This document shows, piece by piece, positions 35,975-46,673 of a DNA stretch of 64,000 nt (position 1 is the stretch's first letter; each line of letters begins with the position of its first letter). The stretch lies in contig SGPM01000008.1 in NCBI GenBank assembly GCA_004802725.1, positions 176,496 to 240,495 on the forward strand, written 5' to 3'. The notes under the pieces are model-generated. The model saw only the letters and a program-made list of their open reading frames with translations, searched no databases and was not told where the DNA came from. The translations under genes were made by a program, and so were the position numbers. The stretch comes from Antrodiella citrinella (taxonomy: Eukaryota; Basidiomycota; Agaricomycetes; Polyporales; Steccherinaceae).

Positions 35975-37342
35975 ATGCCGGTAAAGCTGCAGATGTCTCG
36001 ACCTCTCTTGCTGGTCATCGGTCTAGCCAGCATCGCGATCCTAGGTACGATGTACCTTCGAGAGGACACCTCGTCGCAGTTCTCCCTTATAACTAGCGGC
36101 GTCATTGACTCTATCGCGCCGAACGTCGTATTGGAAGCACCTAACGAGCATGCTTCAGCCGACGATATGAACGACATGGAGTACTGGAGGACCGGAAAGT
36201 TCATCGGCAGTCACTTGGACACGCACCCCTCCTTTAATGTTCACGGTATGTCCATTGCTTTTTGTAACCTTGAGATTCGCTGAACCGTCCCTACAGATGC
36301 TCCCGTAAACCACATACCCGTCGACCAGCTCGGCTACAACGCTGCCGTCCTCTACCTGATCTCCGACAACCGTCTGAGGGAGACCATGCTCTCGCTGTCC
36401 TACCTCTACCGATGGGTCCCGATGCACCCGTGGCCGATCATCCTTTTCCACGCCTCCGACATGGATGATCCTGCGGCGAGGAATGACTTCATGTTACGTT
36501 TGTATGATTTCCTGGGTGGCGGAGACCAGGCGCGGTTGTTCATTCAGCGGATAGAATGGGTGAGACTGCATTGGATGCTTCCGAACAGCTTCTCGCACGA
36601 CGTAAACGTCGTCAAACCTGTCTTCGAGTTTGCTTGGCCAGGTGCGGCTTCAAGTTTCTGAAAACGTAGCGGCGGTGCTGATTGCGAAGTGCTTCTATAG
36701 GATACCACATGATGTGCGCCTTCTTCGCATCTGAAGTATTCGACCACCCACGTCTGCAGAACGTCACCTACTACATGCGCCTCGACACAGACTCATACAT
36801 CTTCCGCCCCCTATGCTACGACCCCTTCGAGATTTTCCACCAGCGTAAACGGTCGTACGGATACCGCGCCGCGCTGACCGACCCCGCAGAGTTCGTTGTC
36901 GGGCTATGGGACCTCACGGACGAGTATGCGAAGACGCATGTGGAGGTGGAGGAGAGGATGCAGAGGAATGGGTTCTCGTGGCCGAGTCCGCGCGAGAGGG
37001 GGAGTATGGGGGAGAGGGAATATCCTGGGTACTACAACAATTTTGAGATTGTGAGGTTGGAGGCGTTTAGGACGCCGGAGGTACGGGCGTGGTTAGACGA
37101 GGTGAAGAGGGTGCCGGAGAGGATATACAAATATCGCTGGGGTGCGTGATATTTGGTTCTTCCTTGCTCTACCTTACTGATCATATAACAATGCAGGCGA
37201 TTCGCCCATCCGGTATGCCACTGTGTATATGTTCATGGACATAGAAAAGGACGTCGAAGAGTATTGTGGGATGGACTACTGGCACCAAGGAACGTATGGG
37301 AAGCAGTGCCTCTGCGAAGATCAGAAGAACGGCCGATCGTGA
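35975..37342 (+). CDS. alpha-1,2-mannosyltransferase, KTR/MNT1 type (GT15)
   Basis: Four exons (35975-36245, 36297-36641, 36701-37141, 37197-37342) give 400 residues, typical for KTR/KRE2 enzymes. There is a short cytosolic N-terminus, then a signal anchor (LLLVIGLASIAILGTMYL), then the lumenal domain. Family motifs are AAVLYLISDNRL, HPWPIILFHASD, MRLDTDSYI with the metal-binding DxD-like region, and GYYNNFEI with the conserved Glu. It transfers mannose from GDP-mannose to O-linked or N-linked glycans in the Golgi. The first ATG in frame is at 35975; another six codons later could also serve. It ends about 130 bp from the convergent dehydrogenase gene. Confidence 0.93.
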
Positions 37343-37473
37343 TCGTGACGTCTCGCAAACCAACAGAGAAGTTGTGGGTACTTCTCTTGCACCCTTGGCA
37401 TTCTGTATCTTTATAGGACACTTTTTGTTTATTCTCATTTGGAAAATGTTCTCGATATATAGTCCCAAATCGT

Positions 37474-38473
37474 TCATGCCGTCTTCTTATCCTCATCGAA
37501 GTACTTCGCCCTCGTCTCGATGATCTCCTTTATTGTTGAAGCCGCATAAACCTCAATGAACGAATCCCCAAGCAACTTCATGGACCACATCTGCAGTACA
37601 TGGGGCGCCCACGCCGTGTACTCGTCCTCCGCACACCCCACTCTCGCAACCAACGCTTTCGCGAACCGCTCCGAAGTCGGGTTGAAGATATGCGGCGTCG
37701 TGCGCATGGCGTTGGTGACGACAGTGCCGACGGTGACGTACACAAAAGATACATTCGAGGGTGTCCACCACCGCTCGTCGCAGCTGAGACAGCGCGTGAG
37801 CTGTTTTAAGAAGGCTTTTGGTGGGCTGTACGTCGCGAGACGTGGGATGCGGATTTCGGCGCTTTGGGAGCCGATGAAGAGGACTTGGGCAGGGGAGGAG
37901 CGGCGTAGGATGGGCAGGAGGGCTCGGGTGAAGTTGAAGGCGAAGAGCATGTTGATACGGATGTCTCTCAGCAAGTCGGCTTCGGTGTACTCGTCGATCC
38001 TAAGCAGTCAAGTCAGTTACAGTGGTCGTGTGATATGTATGATGATAGACGCACCTTCCCGCCTCGTTGCTTCCCCCGCCGACATTGTTCACTACGAAGG
38101 TGATGTTGAGGTCCTTGAAAGGTTCGAGCAACTTGGGAATATCAAGTCCATCGTCGCCAACGGAGGCCAGGAAATACTTCACATCCCGTGTCCCTCGCGC
38201 TCTCAGCTCCTCAGCCACCTTCCTCGTCTTTTCCTCCCTCCGTCCATGAATGATGAGATTGAACCCCTGGTCGTACAACTCTCTCGCAACAGCCTTCCCA
38301 ATGCCATCTGAGGCCCCAGTGACCAAAGCATACGGTGGTGCGGGGCCGTGTGAATATTTGCGAATGTCGGATGATCGGAGGAAATACACCCAGATGAATC
38401 TGGCTAAGCGGTGAAGTTGGGAGGCGCAGAAGAGCGCTCCGATGCCTGCTAACGCTTGCACAACGGTGACCAT
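37474..38473 (-). CDS. short-chain dehydrogenase, 3-ketoacyl-CoA reductase/17beta-HSD12-like
   Basis: Two exons (38473-38055, 37999-37474) give 314 residues. A hydrophobic N-terminal segment (VVQALAGIGALFCASQ) precedes the Rossmann fold: TGASDGIGKA cofactor motif, NNVGG, the catalytic Ser in FIGSQSAE, and YSPPK (YxxxK). The length, N-terminal membrane segment and YxxxK context resemble the ER very-long-chain 3-oxoacyl-CoA reductase/hydroxysteroid dehydrogenase 12 group. The C-terminus lacks a clear KKxx retrieval signal (it ends DEDKKTA), so it may be a divergent paralog rather than the core Ifa38 enzyme. It probably uses NADPH. Confidence 0.88.
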
Positions 38474-38825
38474 GATTCAAATTTCAAAACACCTTTTGTC
38501 GGTGACCATCGACAGGAGGAAGGAGGAGGGGGTATGCAAACGAGTAGGTGTGTGGGAAGGGCCGCAGTTACTCTCAAAAGCCAAAGCCCCATTTCATACA
38601 TAGGCGCCCATAATCTACCCGCGACTCCCGGAGGCAAACCAAAAGTATCTTTACCGATCTCTCACCATCTTGAAGGTGGGAACGCGAATTGTAGCAGTCA
38701 AACCTCCTCATGTTTCCCCAAGCGTGATTGTGTTTGTGAGTAACATGGCGAAATGTGTTACGATAAAACATAACTTCTTTCTCGTTGACCCAATATTCAC
38801 CCGGATGTTATAAGACAGATAATCT

Positions 38826-41759
38826 TTACCACTGCTGTAAGAAGACTGCAGTGTACGCGGGCACCACGAGCAAATCCGCAGAATCTATCTTGATGGTGGT
38901 CTACGAAAGTTGTCAGAATCACCGTCACACGGATGAGTCACGAGAGAGTCTCTTGCCTGGTATTTTTCTACACCTGCTTGCCCACCGAAATGCCTGAGGA
39001 AGTAGTGCCCGGCCGGAAGACCAGCGAGATGCAGCGCAACGGGACTATCGGGATCTTTGTTCACCACGACCAGCGTCGCGTTGTTGTGCTGCGCGTTGGT
39101 ACCTGCATATACCCCGAGTAGATCTGGATTGAGACTTGGGATAGACACTTGAGCGCTGTTGCTGCCGAAGAGTGTGCCATATCTGCGAAATATGTGAGCT
39201 CACTGTGCATGTCTCTAAAGAGCAGGATATACCCTCTGAAGAGCCAGTACGCCAGACCGATCGGACCTTTCTCATCAGGGGTTTCCTGCAATACGGTCAG
39301 CAAACACGCACTGACGCAGAGTGTGCTATCAGCGGACCTACCCAGTAAGTTGCTTGATCGAGTTTGTGCTGACCGAATATACCGAGCATGTCCACAGTCA
39401 ACAAGCCACCCGTCAGGTCGGTGTCCTCAGTGCTGGAGAACTCGCCAATGGACAACTTCGTGCCTGGGTAGTTCTCCTGGATCAGCGTTTGCATTCTAGG
39501 AATGAGCATGACACGATCCGGGTTGGGCTGTGAGTTGGATGCGGGGCCGGAGATCCAGGACTCGTCGATGTAGGTCGGGTCCCATAGGGATCGTGACAAG
39601 CGCAGTCGGAGAGCTTTGGCAGAATCGTTGTTTGAAGAGGTGTCCGCAGCGTAATAGTAATGAATGTCCAGAGTGTCGAGAAGACGTTGCTTGGTAGTTT
39701 CCTCATGTGCAGCCATCTGTTGCAAAAACCAAGGCAGGAAGTCGGACCCGTTGTGGGCTACCTTGTCGGGTTCGCCGACCACCGAGGTCCAGTCTGGTGC
39801 CGAAATAAGGTGCGGTTGAGGAAACGAACGCGGAATGACTCACAATACCACCATGCACAGGTAGACGGTGCTGCGACCTCAACAGTGGGCAGCACTTCCT
39901 TCGCCATCGTTGAGAAGTTGAGAACTCGTTCGAGGATTTCGTCATAGCCAAATGGACTTTGTAAGATACATAAGTAAGTTCCGACAATAAATCTTTGATA
40001 ACAAACTACGTACATTGGATGCATATCTTGATGTGTGTTGGATGCAATCTCTATCTCATTGTCGATGGTGACAACTTGTGGCTTGTTGACAAGACCAGTG
40101 AGGTACTCCCTGGCCGCCGACACGTTCCAAGGCGCATACACAAGTGATGGATCTGGCGGAGTGACCCATGAACCGTTCGCAAATTTACCATTGCCGGCAT
40201 CGGCATTATATGGATCGAACGCAGCTTGGTCTACAAATAGGGTAAGCTGAAGCGAACACTGAGTTTGGCAAGGGAGAATTTACCGGAATATACCGTCTTG
40301 GGATACGAATAGGAAGTCGCGTCTTTGGAAACCCAGTCTAAGCTGCGATAGAGTCGCTCAGCTGCTACAAGGCAAATGTATAGGTCCTTGACTTACGCAG
40401 GAATCAATAATATGGCCTGGGAATCTGCTCCCTGGACCCACTCGAGCCACTCGTCAGCATCGTCTGCGGCTCTGTTCTCGAAGTACCAGTCGTTTCCTGC
40501 GTTTGTGAAATCTCCAAAAGGATTGTAAGCGGTCTCAGCGTTGCCTCCTTTGCGAGATATGGTGACACCAAGATGGCTGATATAGTCTGCATCTGTGGGG
40601 AAGTTGACACCGTAGATGCGTTCATTGATCGGGAAGGAGACGTGTTGGTTGATACTGATAGACAACTCGTTCAGTGAAGGAAGAGGTATGAGAGAAGAGA
40701 GGGAGACACCTTCCACTCGTAGCAGCAGGAATAGTGTACGAGAACGATGTTTCGTTGCCTGCTGTATCCGTTGTAATAACGAGGCTGCCTGGAGAGAATC
40801 GCGAAGCTAACGTCAAGTAGGTGATGGATTTACTTGAGACATCAACTGTGGGCACAGTCTCTATACTGGTTATGTTGATACTCTGAGGAACATGTAAGTG
40901 GACAAGAAGATACAGAATGTCCGGTTACTTACTTTACCATTGAGCTTGACCTGGACGGACGAATAATCTATGTCTCCTTGGCCTGTGACGGCAATAACAT
41001 TGACTCCGATCGGCTCAGCACTAAGGAATTGTGGGGTCACAGTGATGCTCTAAAAGACGCTAGTCAGGCCACAATGACGCCACACCTCATCGTAAGTTCT
41101 TACGTCGACAAGAATTATGTTGTCTATGTTGTACTGCAGACAGATTTTCTCAGTGGGATGAAAGCCTCAGAATAGAATTGACCTACAACAGCACCGTCAC
41201 CTAAGGCCTGGAAGTTGATGCGATCCCACGTGTCATTTCCCTGACTCGACGGTGAGTAGGCTTCTCGAAAGCTCGTATTATCTTTCTCACCAGAGGACCG
41301 CCAGCTGGTGGAAGTGCGCTGAAGTCCAGTAACAAAGAGGTGAACGCGGAAGAGTTCACGCTGGTGCCTAGCGTAGTCAGAGGGATCGTGACCGATTGGT
41401 CATTGTCCGTCGTACTTTGAATATAGAACTGGATCGGGGGATTATCACCCTGCGTATATCATCTCAAAATCAGTGTTATGAGATTACTATGAAGGGCAGG
41501 GGCGCACCGCAATGTCGAATCGCAACCCGGCAAAACCTTGAATGGTCCCAGAGCTCTTCAGAGACAACGCCGCCCATGCAGTGGAGTTGACGAACAAGCT
41601 GCTAGCATCTTCCTTGATGTTGGTGGCGCTATAGTTCAGAGTGGATCCCCACGACCAGTCTTGCCAGCCGTTGCTGAGAGCATCGTCGGTGTAGATGATC
41701 TGATCCGCCGCGCCCCACGTAGCAAGCGAAAGGAGGACAAGCAACGACAAAGACAGCAT
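38826..41759 (-). CDS. secreted glycoside hydrolase family 44 with N-terminal accessory module
   Basis: About 14 exons from ATG 41759 to TAA 38828-38826. The signal peptide (MLSLSLLVLLSLATWGAADQ) is followed by a roughly 150-residue beta-rich module, IIYTDDALSNGWQDWSWG to YNIDNIILVD (exons 1-4: 41759-41508, 41449-41291, 41240-41187, then one ending before GTAAGA). Then come a linker module and the GH44 barrel: RIYGVNFPTDADY, GNDWYFENRAADD, DNEIEIASNTHQDMHP (catalytic acid region), APSTCAWWYYW, LDIHYYY and KLSIGEFSST (likely nucleophile Glu). A C-terminal beta domain ends in VPAYTAVFLQQW. GH44 enzymes cleave beta-1,4-glucan backbones, often xyloglucan. The last intron (38956-38901) only keeps frame with a GC donor. 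The N-terminal module also occurs as two separate genes upstream. A TATA-like TATAAG lies near 41813-41818. Confidence 0.9.
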
Positions 41760-42743
41760 GGTATGTGCTAAAAGTCAGAGTAACACAGCAGCCCATTCGT
41801 CTAACGTCCGTCTTATACTGGCACTCTCCAATTCGTCAGTGTAGTCGGGTACATGTCGGGCCCACTCAGGAAAAAGAGAGGACCAAGACCGGTCGAGACG
41901 TCGTCCATTTAAAAAGTGCATATGGTTGTATGAATGGTGACAGGGACAAAATTGCTCTTCTATGCGACTTGTCAGACGACAAAGTGTGTGATACATCTAG
42001 TGTACTTACGAAGTACAGCAGATGAAAGCATTCACGAGTCCAGCTTGAAGGAGCATCTTCGGGAAGACCTGGTTGAGAGTGAAAAATGTAGGTCTTATGA
42101 GCAATTTACGGATCACAGTGTCATTGAAAGTGAGCAATACGACGCGCACCTTGGAGTCTTGGACGGGAAATGGAAATACATGGGGGCAATGTTCGTTGCT
42201 GACACACGAACACATTTCTCGATTTCTCATTGCCTGATTGACTTCAAGATACATTTGGGAGAGATTTTCGATTCACAAGCCAGGAGAGTTGTGATGCAGT
42301 GAGGAGGTCGTTCGTGAGTCGAGCGCCTCCGTTGTCAGGCTCCCAGTCGCTGATGTCGAACAAACGATAAAGCATTCTCTGATGTGTACGATCACAGGGA
42401 AAAACTCGGGGATAAAAGGTGTGAGTACTGAGGGCAAGGAAGATCAAATCCAAGACTAAGACTCAAACTTGAAGTGATAAACGAAAAGAGTCGCGGCGAG
42501 CTACTACTACTACTAGGGCGAGCTGCTCCGTATGTCTGGCGCGCAAAGCCCAATTTGGAAGATAATTTCCAGAAATGGCAAGAGCTTTGGAATCACATCG
42601 AGTAATCACGAGTAGTCAATACGACCATCCAAAAAATCCATCCATTTATGCGTACATATGTTCCAAACAAGAATAGATACTACCAACTTGTGAAGTGAAG
42701 TCTATAGATAGGCACACGCTCTCATGCGAGATTCGTGGATTGT
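41760..42743. other. intergenic region
   Basis: Promoter side of the GH44 gene and 3' flank of the stand-alone module gene. Short frames (for example 42006-42254 and 42244-42453, minus) show no splice structure or family features. A (CTA)n run lies near 42503-42515. Confidence 0.5.
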
Positions 42744-43447
42744 TCACTGTGCATCAAAGCAAAAGTAAGTAAGTTCAAACGAATATGTGCCGTGTAAAGA
42801 TCATGCCCTCACGTTCAGAAGGATGATGTTGTCAATTTGGTACTATAGTAGAATTTTCAGCATCGATGTTTCACATGCAAACCAGTCATAACACTCACGT
42901 ATGACGGATCATCGGCGACCTGGAAGCTGATGGAGTTCCAAGGTCCCTCCGTCTAGTAGAGGAAGAAGATGTAAGGTTGTGTCTTATATATATTCAAAGG
43001 GACAAAATGGACGTACGAGAGGCAGAGTGGTAAAGTTCACCAGGACGGTGGTGAACGTGTTGGCGTTGAGAGCGTCGACATCAATGAGGAGACCGTTCGA
43101 GTTCAAGTTGTCGTGCGTGGTTTGGAGGGACGCATACAGATAGGTGAGATCCCCCTGGGTCGATTGAAATCAATGGGGTGGGTCTTATACGTCGAATCCG
43201 GAAAACATACCTTGATGTCAAGTTGGATGCCAGCGTAAGACGACAGAGTGGGAATAGCGGGATTTTTCACTGCGAAGGATCCATACGGCTGGGAAGCGAC
43301 AGAGATGGCGCCGGAGGTGTAGTTGGTTACTGAGTAAGTGGATGCATCCTGCCAGCCGTTAAGCAGCTCTTGACCGGAGTAGATGACAGTGTTGGCAGTT
43401 GCGACTGCGGCGACTGCGGCGAGGATGAGAGTGCGGAGGAATGCCAT
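42744..43447 (-). CDS. secreted stand-alone copy of the GH44 N-terminal module
   Basis: Exons 43447-43211, 43154-43017, 42952-42899, 42842-42813 give 153 residues. There is a clear signal peptide (MAFLRTLILAAVAAVATAN), then VIYSGQELLNGWQDAS, GIQLDIK, DLTYLYASLQTTHD, PWNSISFQVADD and YQIDNIILLN. The same modules in the same order, with introns at the same positions and phase 0, form exons 1-4 of the neighbouring GH44 gene. After NIILLN a donor GTGAGG can be spliced to an acceptor (GCACAG) directly followed by TGA at 42746-42744; unspliced, the frame ends four codons later at 42801. No catalytic residues are present, so it is probably a carbohydrate-binding or structural secreted protein. Function is inferred only from the linked enzyme. 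Confidence 0.78.
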
Positions 43448-44858
43448 GTTTCTGGGTTTGTGTCTTGTTGGGTGGTTACTAGTAACTTGAACTATCGACA
43501 TACCCCAAAGTCTCTGCTCCTTTTATACATGTGTGGTAAGGGTTGAACGTTGAACTTCAGTTGAAAGTGAGCACCACTGTTTCCAGCTTGGAAAGCTTGC
43601 ATATGTTCGTCGGAGTCTTCGGCTAGCGGTCCATGCGTGACTGTGAGAGATGGTAAGGAGCCTCATGGTACCTCGACGGCGACCAGACAGGGGGACTGCG
43701 AAACAAGAACTCATAAGTAGCCTTTCCAATGGCGAGCAGCATAAGAGAGCACAATCCGACAAAATGAGTGTGTCATCATTTGATTGCCTGCCTGCGGCAG
43801 CATCGTGCATTCTCGCGTGCTTGCCATACATACAGCCTGGCAGTACCTGCCACCCCGGGGTAAATTTCTAGGCATGCACGGTCAACATGGCGTAATAATA
43901 ATACGACTTGGAGGATGGACCAGTGGCGTCGGATATCCTGTGTAGCTCCTAGTAGCGAGGTGTCCTCACTGCCAGTAACTCGCTGTTTTCGGGGTAAGTA
44001 CTTCCGACTCGAAATCACAGGTTGTGATCATGATCCGAGTCAGACCCACGCGGAAAGAAACATAACGGGCGTCGGGCAGAACTCCGAGCTAAACTATAGG
44101 AAAGTGGTTCAGTGAGATATAGACGCAGTCATGGTGTAATCGAGATATCGTACGATGGGTACGATCAAATCCTTACGCCACTTTACCGGTGGACGATGGT
44201 TACCATTAATATTATGCGAGCTCCCAATATTTGCGGGCGTGGCACCGTCGGTGATCACAGTACCGTACCGGTGACTAGCATCTGCCATCTGGTAACGTCT
44301 TCGGAGTGGTGTTACAAACCGTTCAGCATTGCGCTTAGTAACCAGAAAGTAGCAATTTGAAGACACGGTAGGGCAGACCTCCGAACACTACGGTCTTGGG
44401 CGTGGAAGCCACACTATCCAGCTGCTGACTTGATAGCGTGCCCCAACAAAGATGTGAACTGAGAACGTATCTCAAGTTAAGATGAACATAACAACTAGGT
44501 ATGCCGGACCAAATTCGCATCACGAACGTTTCAAATTCTTCGAGATCCAAGATATGTAGAAAGTAGATCAGGCCAGTCGGTCGTGTAGTGAAAGACCGGT
44601 CTGCAGTGTGCAGCAGTGTGCACGAAGGAATCAGACAGAACTAAATTCGTCAGTCTGACGGCGACGCGCAAACATTTTCTCAGGCTCGGGTTGGCTGAAC
44701 ACGGTCTCAGCTCAGGGCCTGGACGTTAATATGTCTCAAGATACCAGCTTACTAGCAGCTACATCGCGGCGCTAGCTGGATGCAAGGATGTTTGCTATCC
44801 ATGATCCATGGCCAGCCTGGACGTTACACGCTAGCTAGCCTGAGACGTCAAGTTAAAC
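43448..44858. other. intergenic region between the two module genes
   Basis: Contains the promoter of the stand-alone module gene. The stretch 43610-43860 resembles 45745-46015 upstream of the second copy. No additional coding frame is supported. Confidence 0.5.
43521..43528 (-). promoter_or_regulatory. TATA box of the stand-alone module gene
   Basis: On the minus strand TATAAAAG lies about 75 bp upstream of the start codon at 43447. Confidence 0.5.
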
Positions 44859-45612
44859 TTACAAGGCTTCGGCTTGATGTTGAGCTGAATCGGAAGTTCT
44901 CGGTGTAATTTTCTTCGTCTCGAAACCAGACTGGAATCGAACTGTAGAATGCGGTGACTGGGTGCGTTTCCAGTCTGCGTACGAGACGAAGAGAATGATG
45001 TTGTCGACCTCATACTATCGTGCAATATTTTCAGTCTGATACTGGACATGAAAGCTGGTGAAAGGACTCACGGTGACTTCTTCATCAGCGGTCTGGAAGC
45101 TGATGGTGTCCCAAGGTTCAATCGCCTTTTATGACGATGTATGAGTTGCATGAACTTGTGAAAAAAATGATCGACGTACGAGAGGCAGGGAGCTGAAGTC
45201 GACCGTGACAGCGATGAAGGAGGCACTGTTGATGCTGTTGGTAATTACGATGCCCTTCGAGTTCAGATCGTTCTTCGTGCTTGGGAGGAATGCATAGAGA
45301 TATGGATGATCTCCCTAGTCATTTTCCCGTCTCATGAGTAGATGCAGGTACTACCGAATCTGCGGACCAAGGACGTACTTTGATGTCAAAGCTCACTCCG
45401 GAGAAAGACGACAGAGCAATGGCGGGGTTCTTCACTGCGAACACCCCATAAAGCTCGGAAGTGACTGATATGCTGTCGGAGAGGTAGTTGGCTGTCGCGT
45501 CGGAGGATGTGTCTTGCCAGCCACCGAGTAGCTCGTGGTCGGAGTCGACCACAGAGTTGGCCGCTGCGAGTGCTGCTTGTGCGAGGAAGATGAATAGTCG
45601 AAGGAAAGCTAT
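44859..45612 (-). pseudogene. second copy of the GH44 N-terminal module, start codon lost
   Basis: Exons 45612-45379, 45314-45180, 45125-45072, 45014-44859 join in frame (193 codons). They match the copy at 43447 and exons 1-4 of GH44: AFLRLFIFLAQAALAAANS signal peptide, ELLGGWQDTSS, FDIK, HPYLYAFLPSTKND, PWDTISFQTADEE, YEVDNIILF. The codon aligned with the start ATG of the intact copy is ATA (45612-45610), the first in-frame stop upstream is nine codons away with no ATG between, and no Met follows within exon 1. The C-terminus differs: the frame runs on for about 40 residues (VSYADWKRTQ to HQAEAL) instead of ending after NIIL. Either it is a pseudogene, or it uses an upstream exon or non-AUG start. 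Confidence 0.7.
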
Positions 45613-46673
45613 GGTTTTCTGTACTGGTGATGTTCAGCTATATGTTGAGCCATCTACACGTCCCAGATGTCTTGTATATCTAAGTAGATGTTGAGATTCG
45701 GTGAGTACGTATCACCATGGATGAATTTGCATAGCGTTCTCGAGACCACTGGACAACGGTCCATGCGTAGCCTTGAGACCATGACAAGTAACCCTTCACC
45801 TCAACGATACCTCATAGCGACCAATAAGGGAATTCGCAACAAACAGGAGAGAGTACCACAACGTAGTCGTAGTCCTTTCGCCGTCGGAGGGTCATCTGTC
45901 TGCGGCGGCATTATACGGTCGCAAGTTCGTCTAGATATTCCCCGCCAGGATCCCACGCCTACATGGCAAAGATCGGGTCATGCAGGTATTGTTGGGCTGT
46001 CGGACAATATTTGCCTGGGAGACCTCTTAGTTAACCTGTGACAGTCCCAGGTATCAAGAGCTATCATAACGAACGGTAAAATATCGCGCTCATCAGAGTG
46101 AACATCGCCACAATGAAAACCTTCGCGAGCCAACCGTCCGCATGAAGCGGCCTCATAATAGAGACAATCGATCGAGTCATCAGCATGGGAAATCTTGTGA
46201 CGGGAAACAAGCTTTGGACGAGGAAACCTGGGAGGCTTGGGCCCTAAGGGACGAATTGAGATGTCAATACTTCAATAGAGGGAAATACTTGGCAGGATTT
46301 GACATACAAGAGGATTTCCGGGATGCTGGTCGATGAGACAAATCAGACGTACCAACTTCATCTTGAAAGGAACGATAGCTTGAAGGGTGAAGGGTGAAGG
46401 GGTATGTTAAAAGTGTCCAAGTTTACTCGGCGTGAAAGAGACCATGCATAGTGTCATTCCGGTAAGTATGGACCATGATAGTGATGCGATATGTAGTGCG
46501 ATAGAGAGGAATGAAACGAGCTGAAGACCAGAGACCGAGAACTGCATGAGGAGCGAAATCCAGAATGATAAATAAGTATATGAAGGAAATGACAGAGCAA
46601 AAAAAAGATAAAGCGGAAAGGAATCGAATGAATCGGAATGACAGGGTGAATTGAAGATGACAAGACACCCTGG
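45613..46673. other. intergenic region with duplicated upstream segment
   Basis: The part at about 45745-46015 shares ordered words with 43610-43860 (CGGTCCATGCGT, CCTCA..ACCTC..GCGACCA, TGCGGC.GCAT), so the module duplication included upstream DNA. The remainder is 3' flank of the phosphatase gene. No gene seen. Confidence 0.5.

Noticed and set aside
40670..40730. Apparent frame change between the linker and catalytic parts of GH44
   Set aside because: An intron with GTGTCT donor and TCTATCAG acceptor in phase 2 joins TSG to SINQHVSFPINERIYGVNF in frame.
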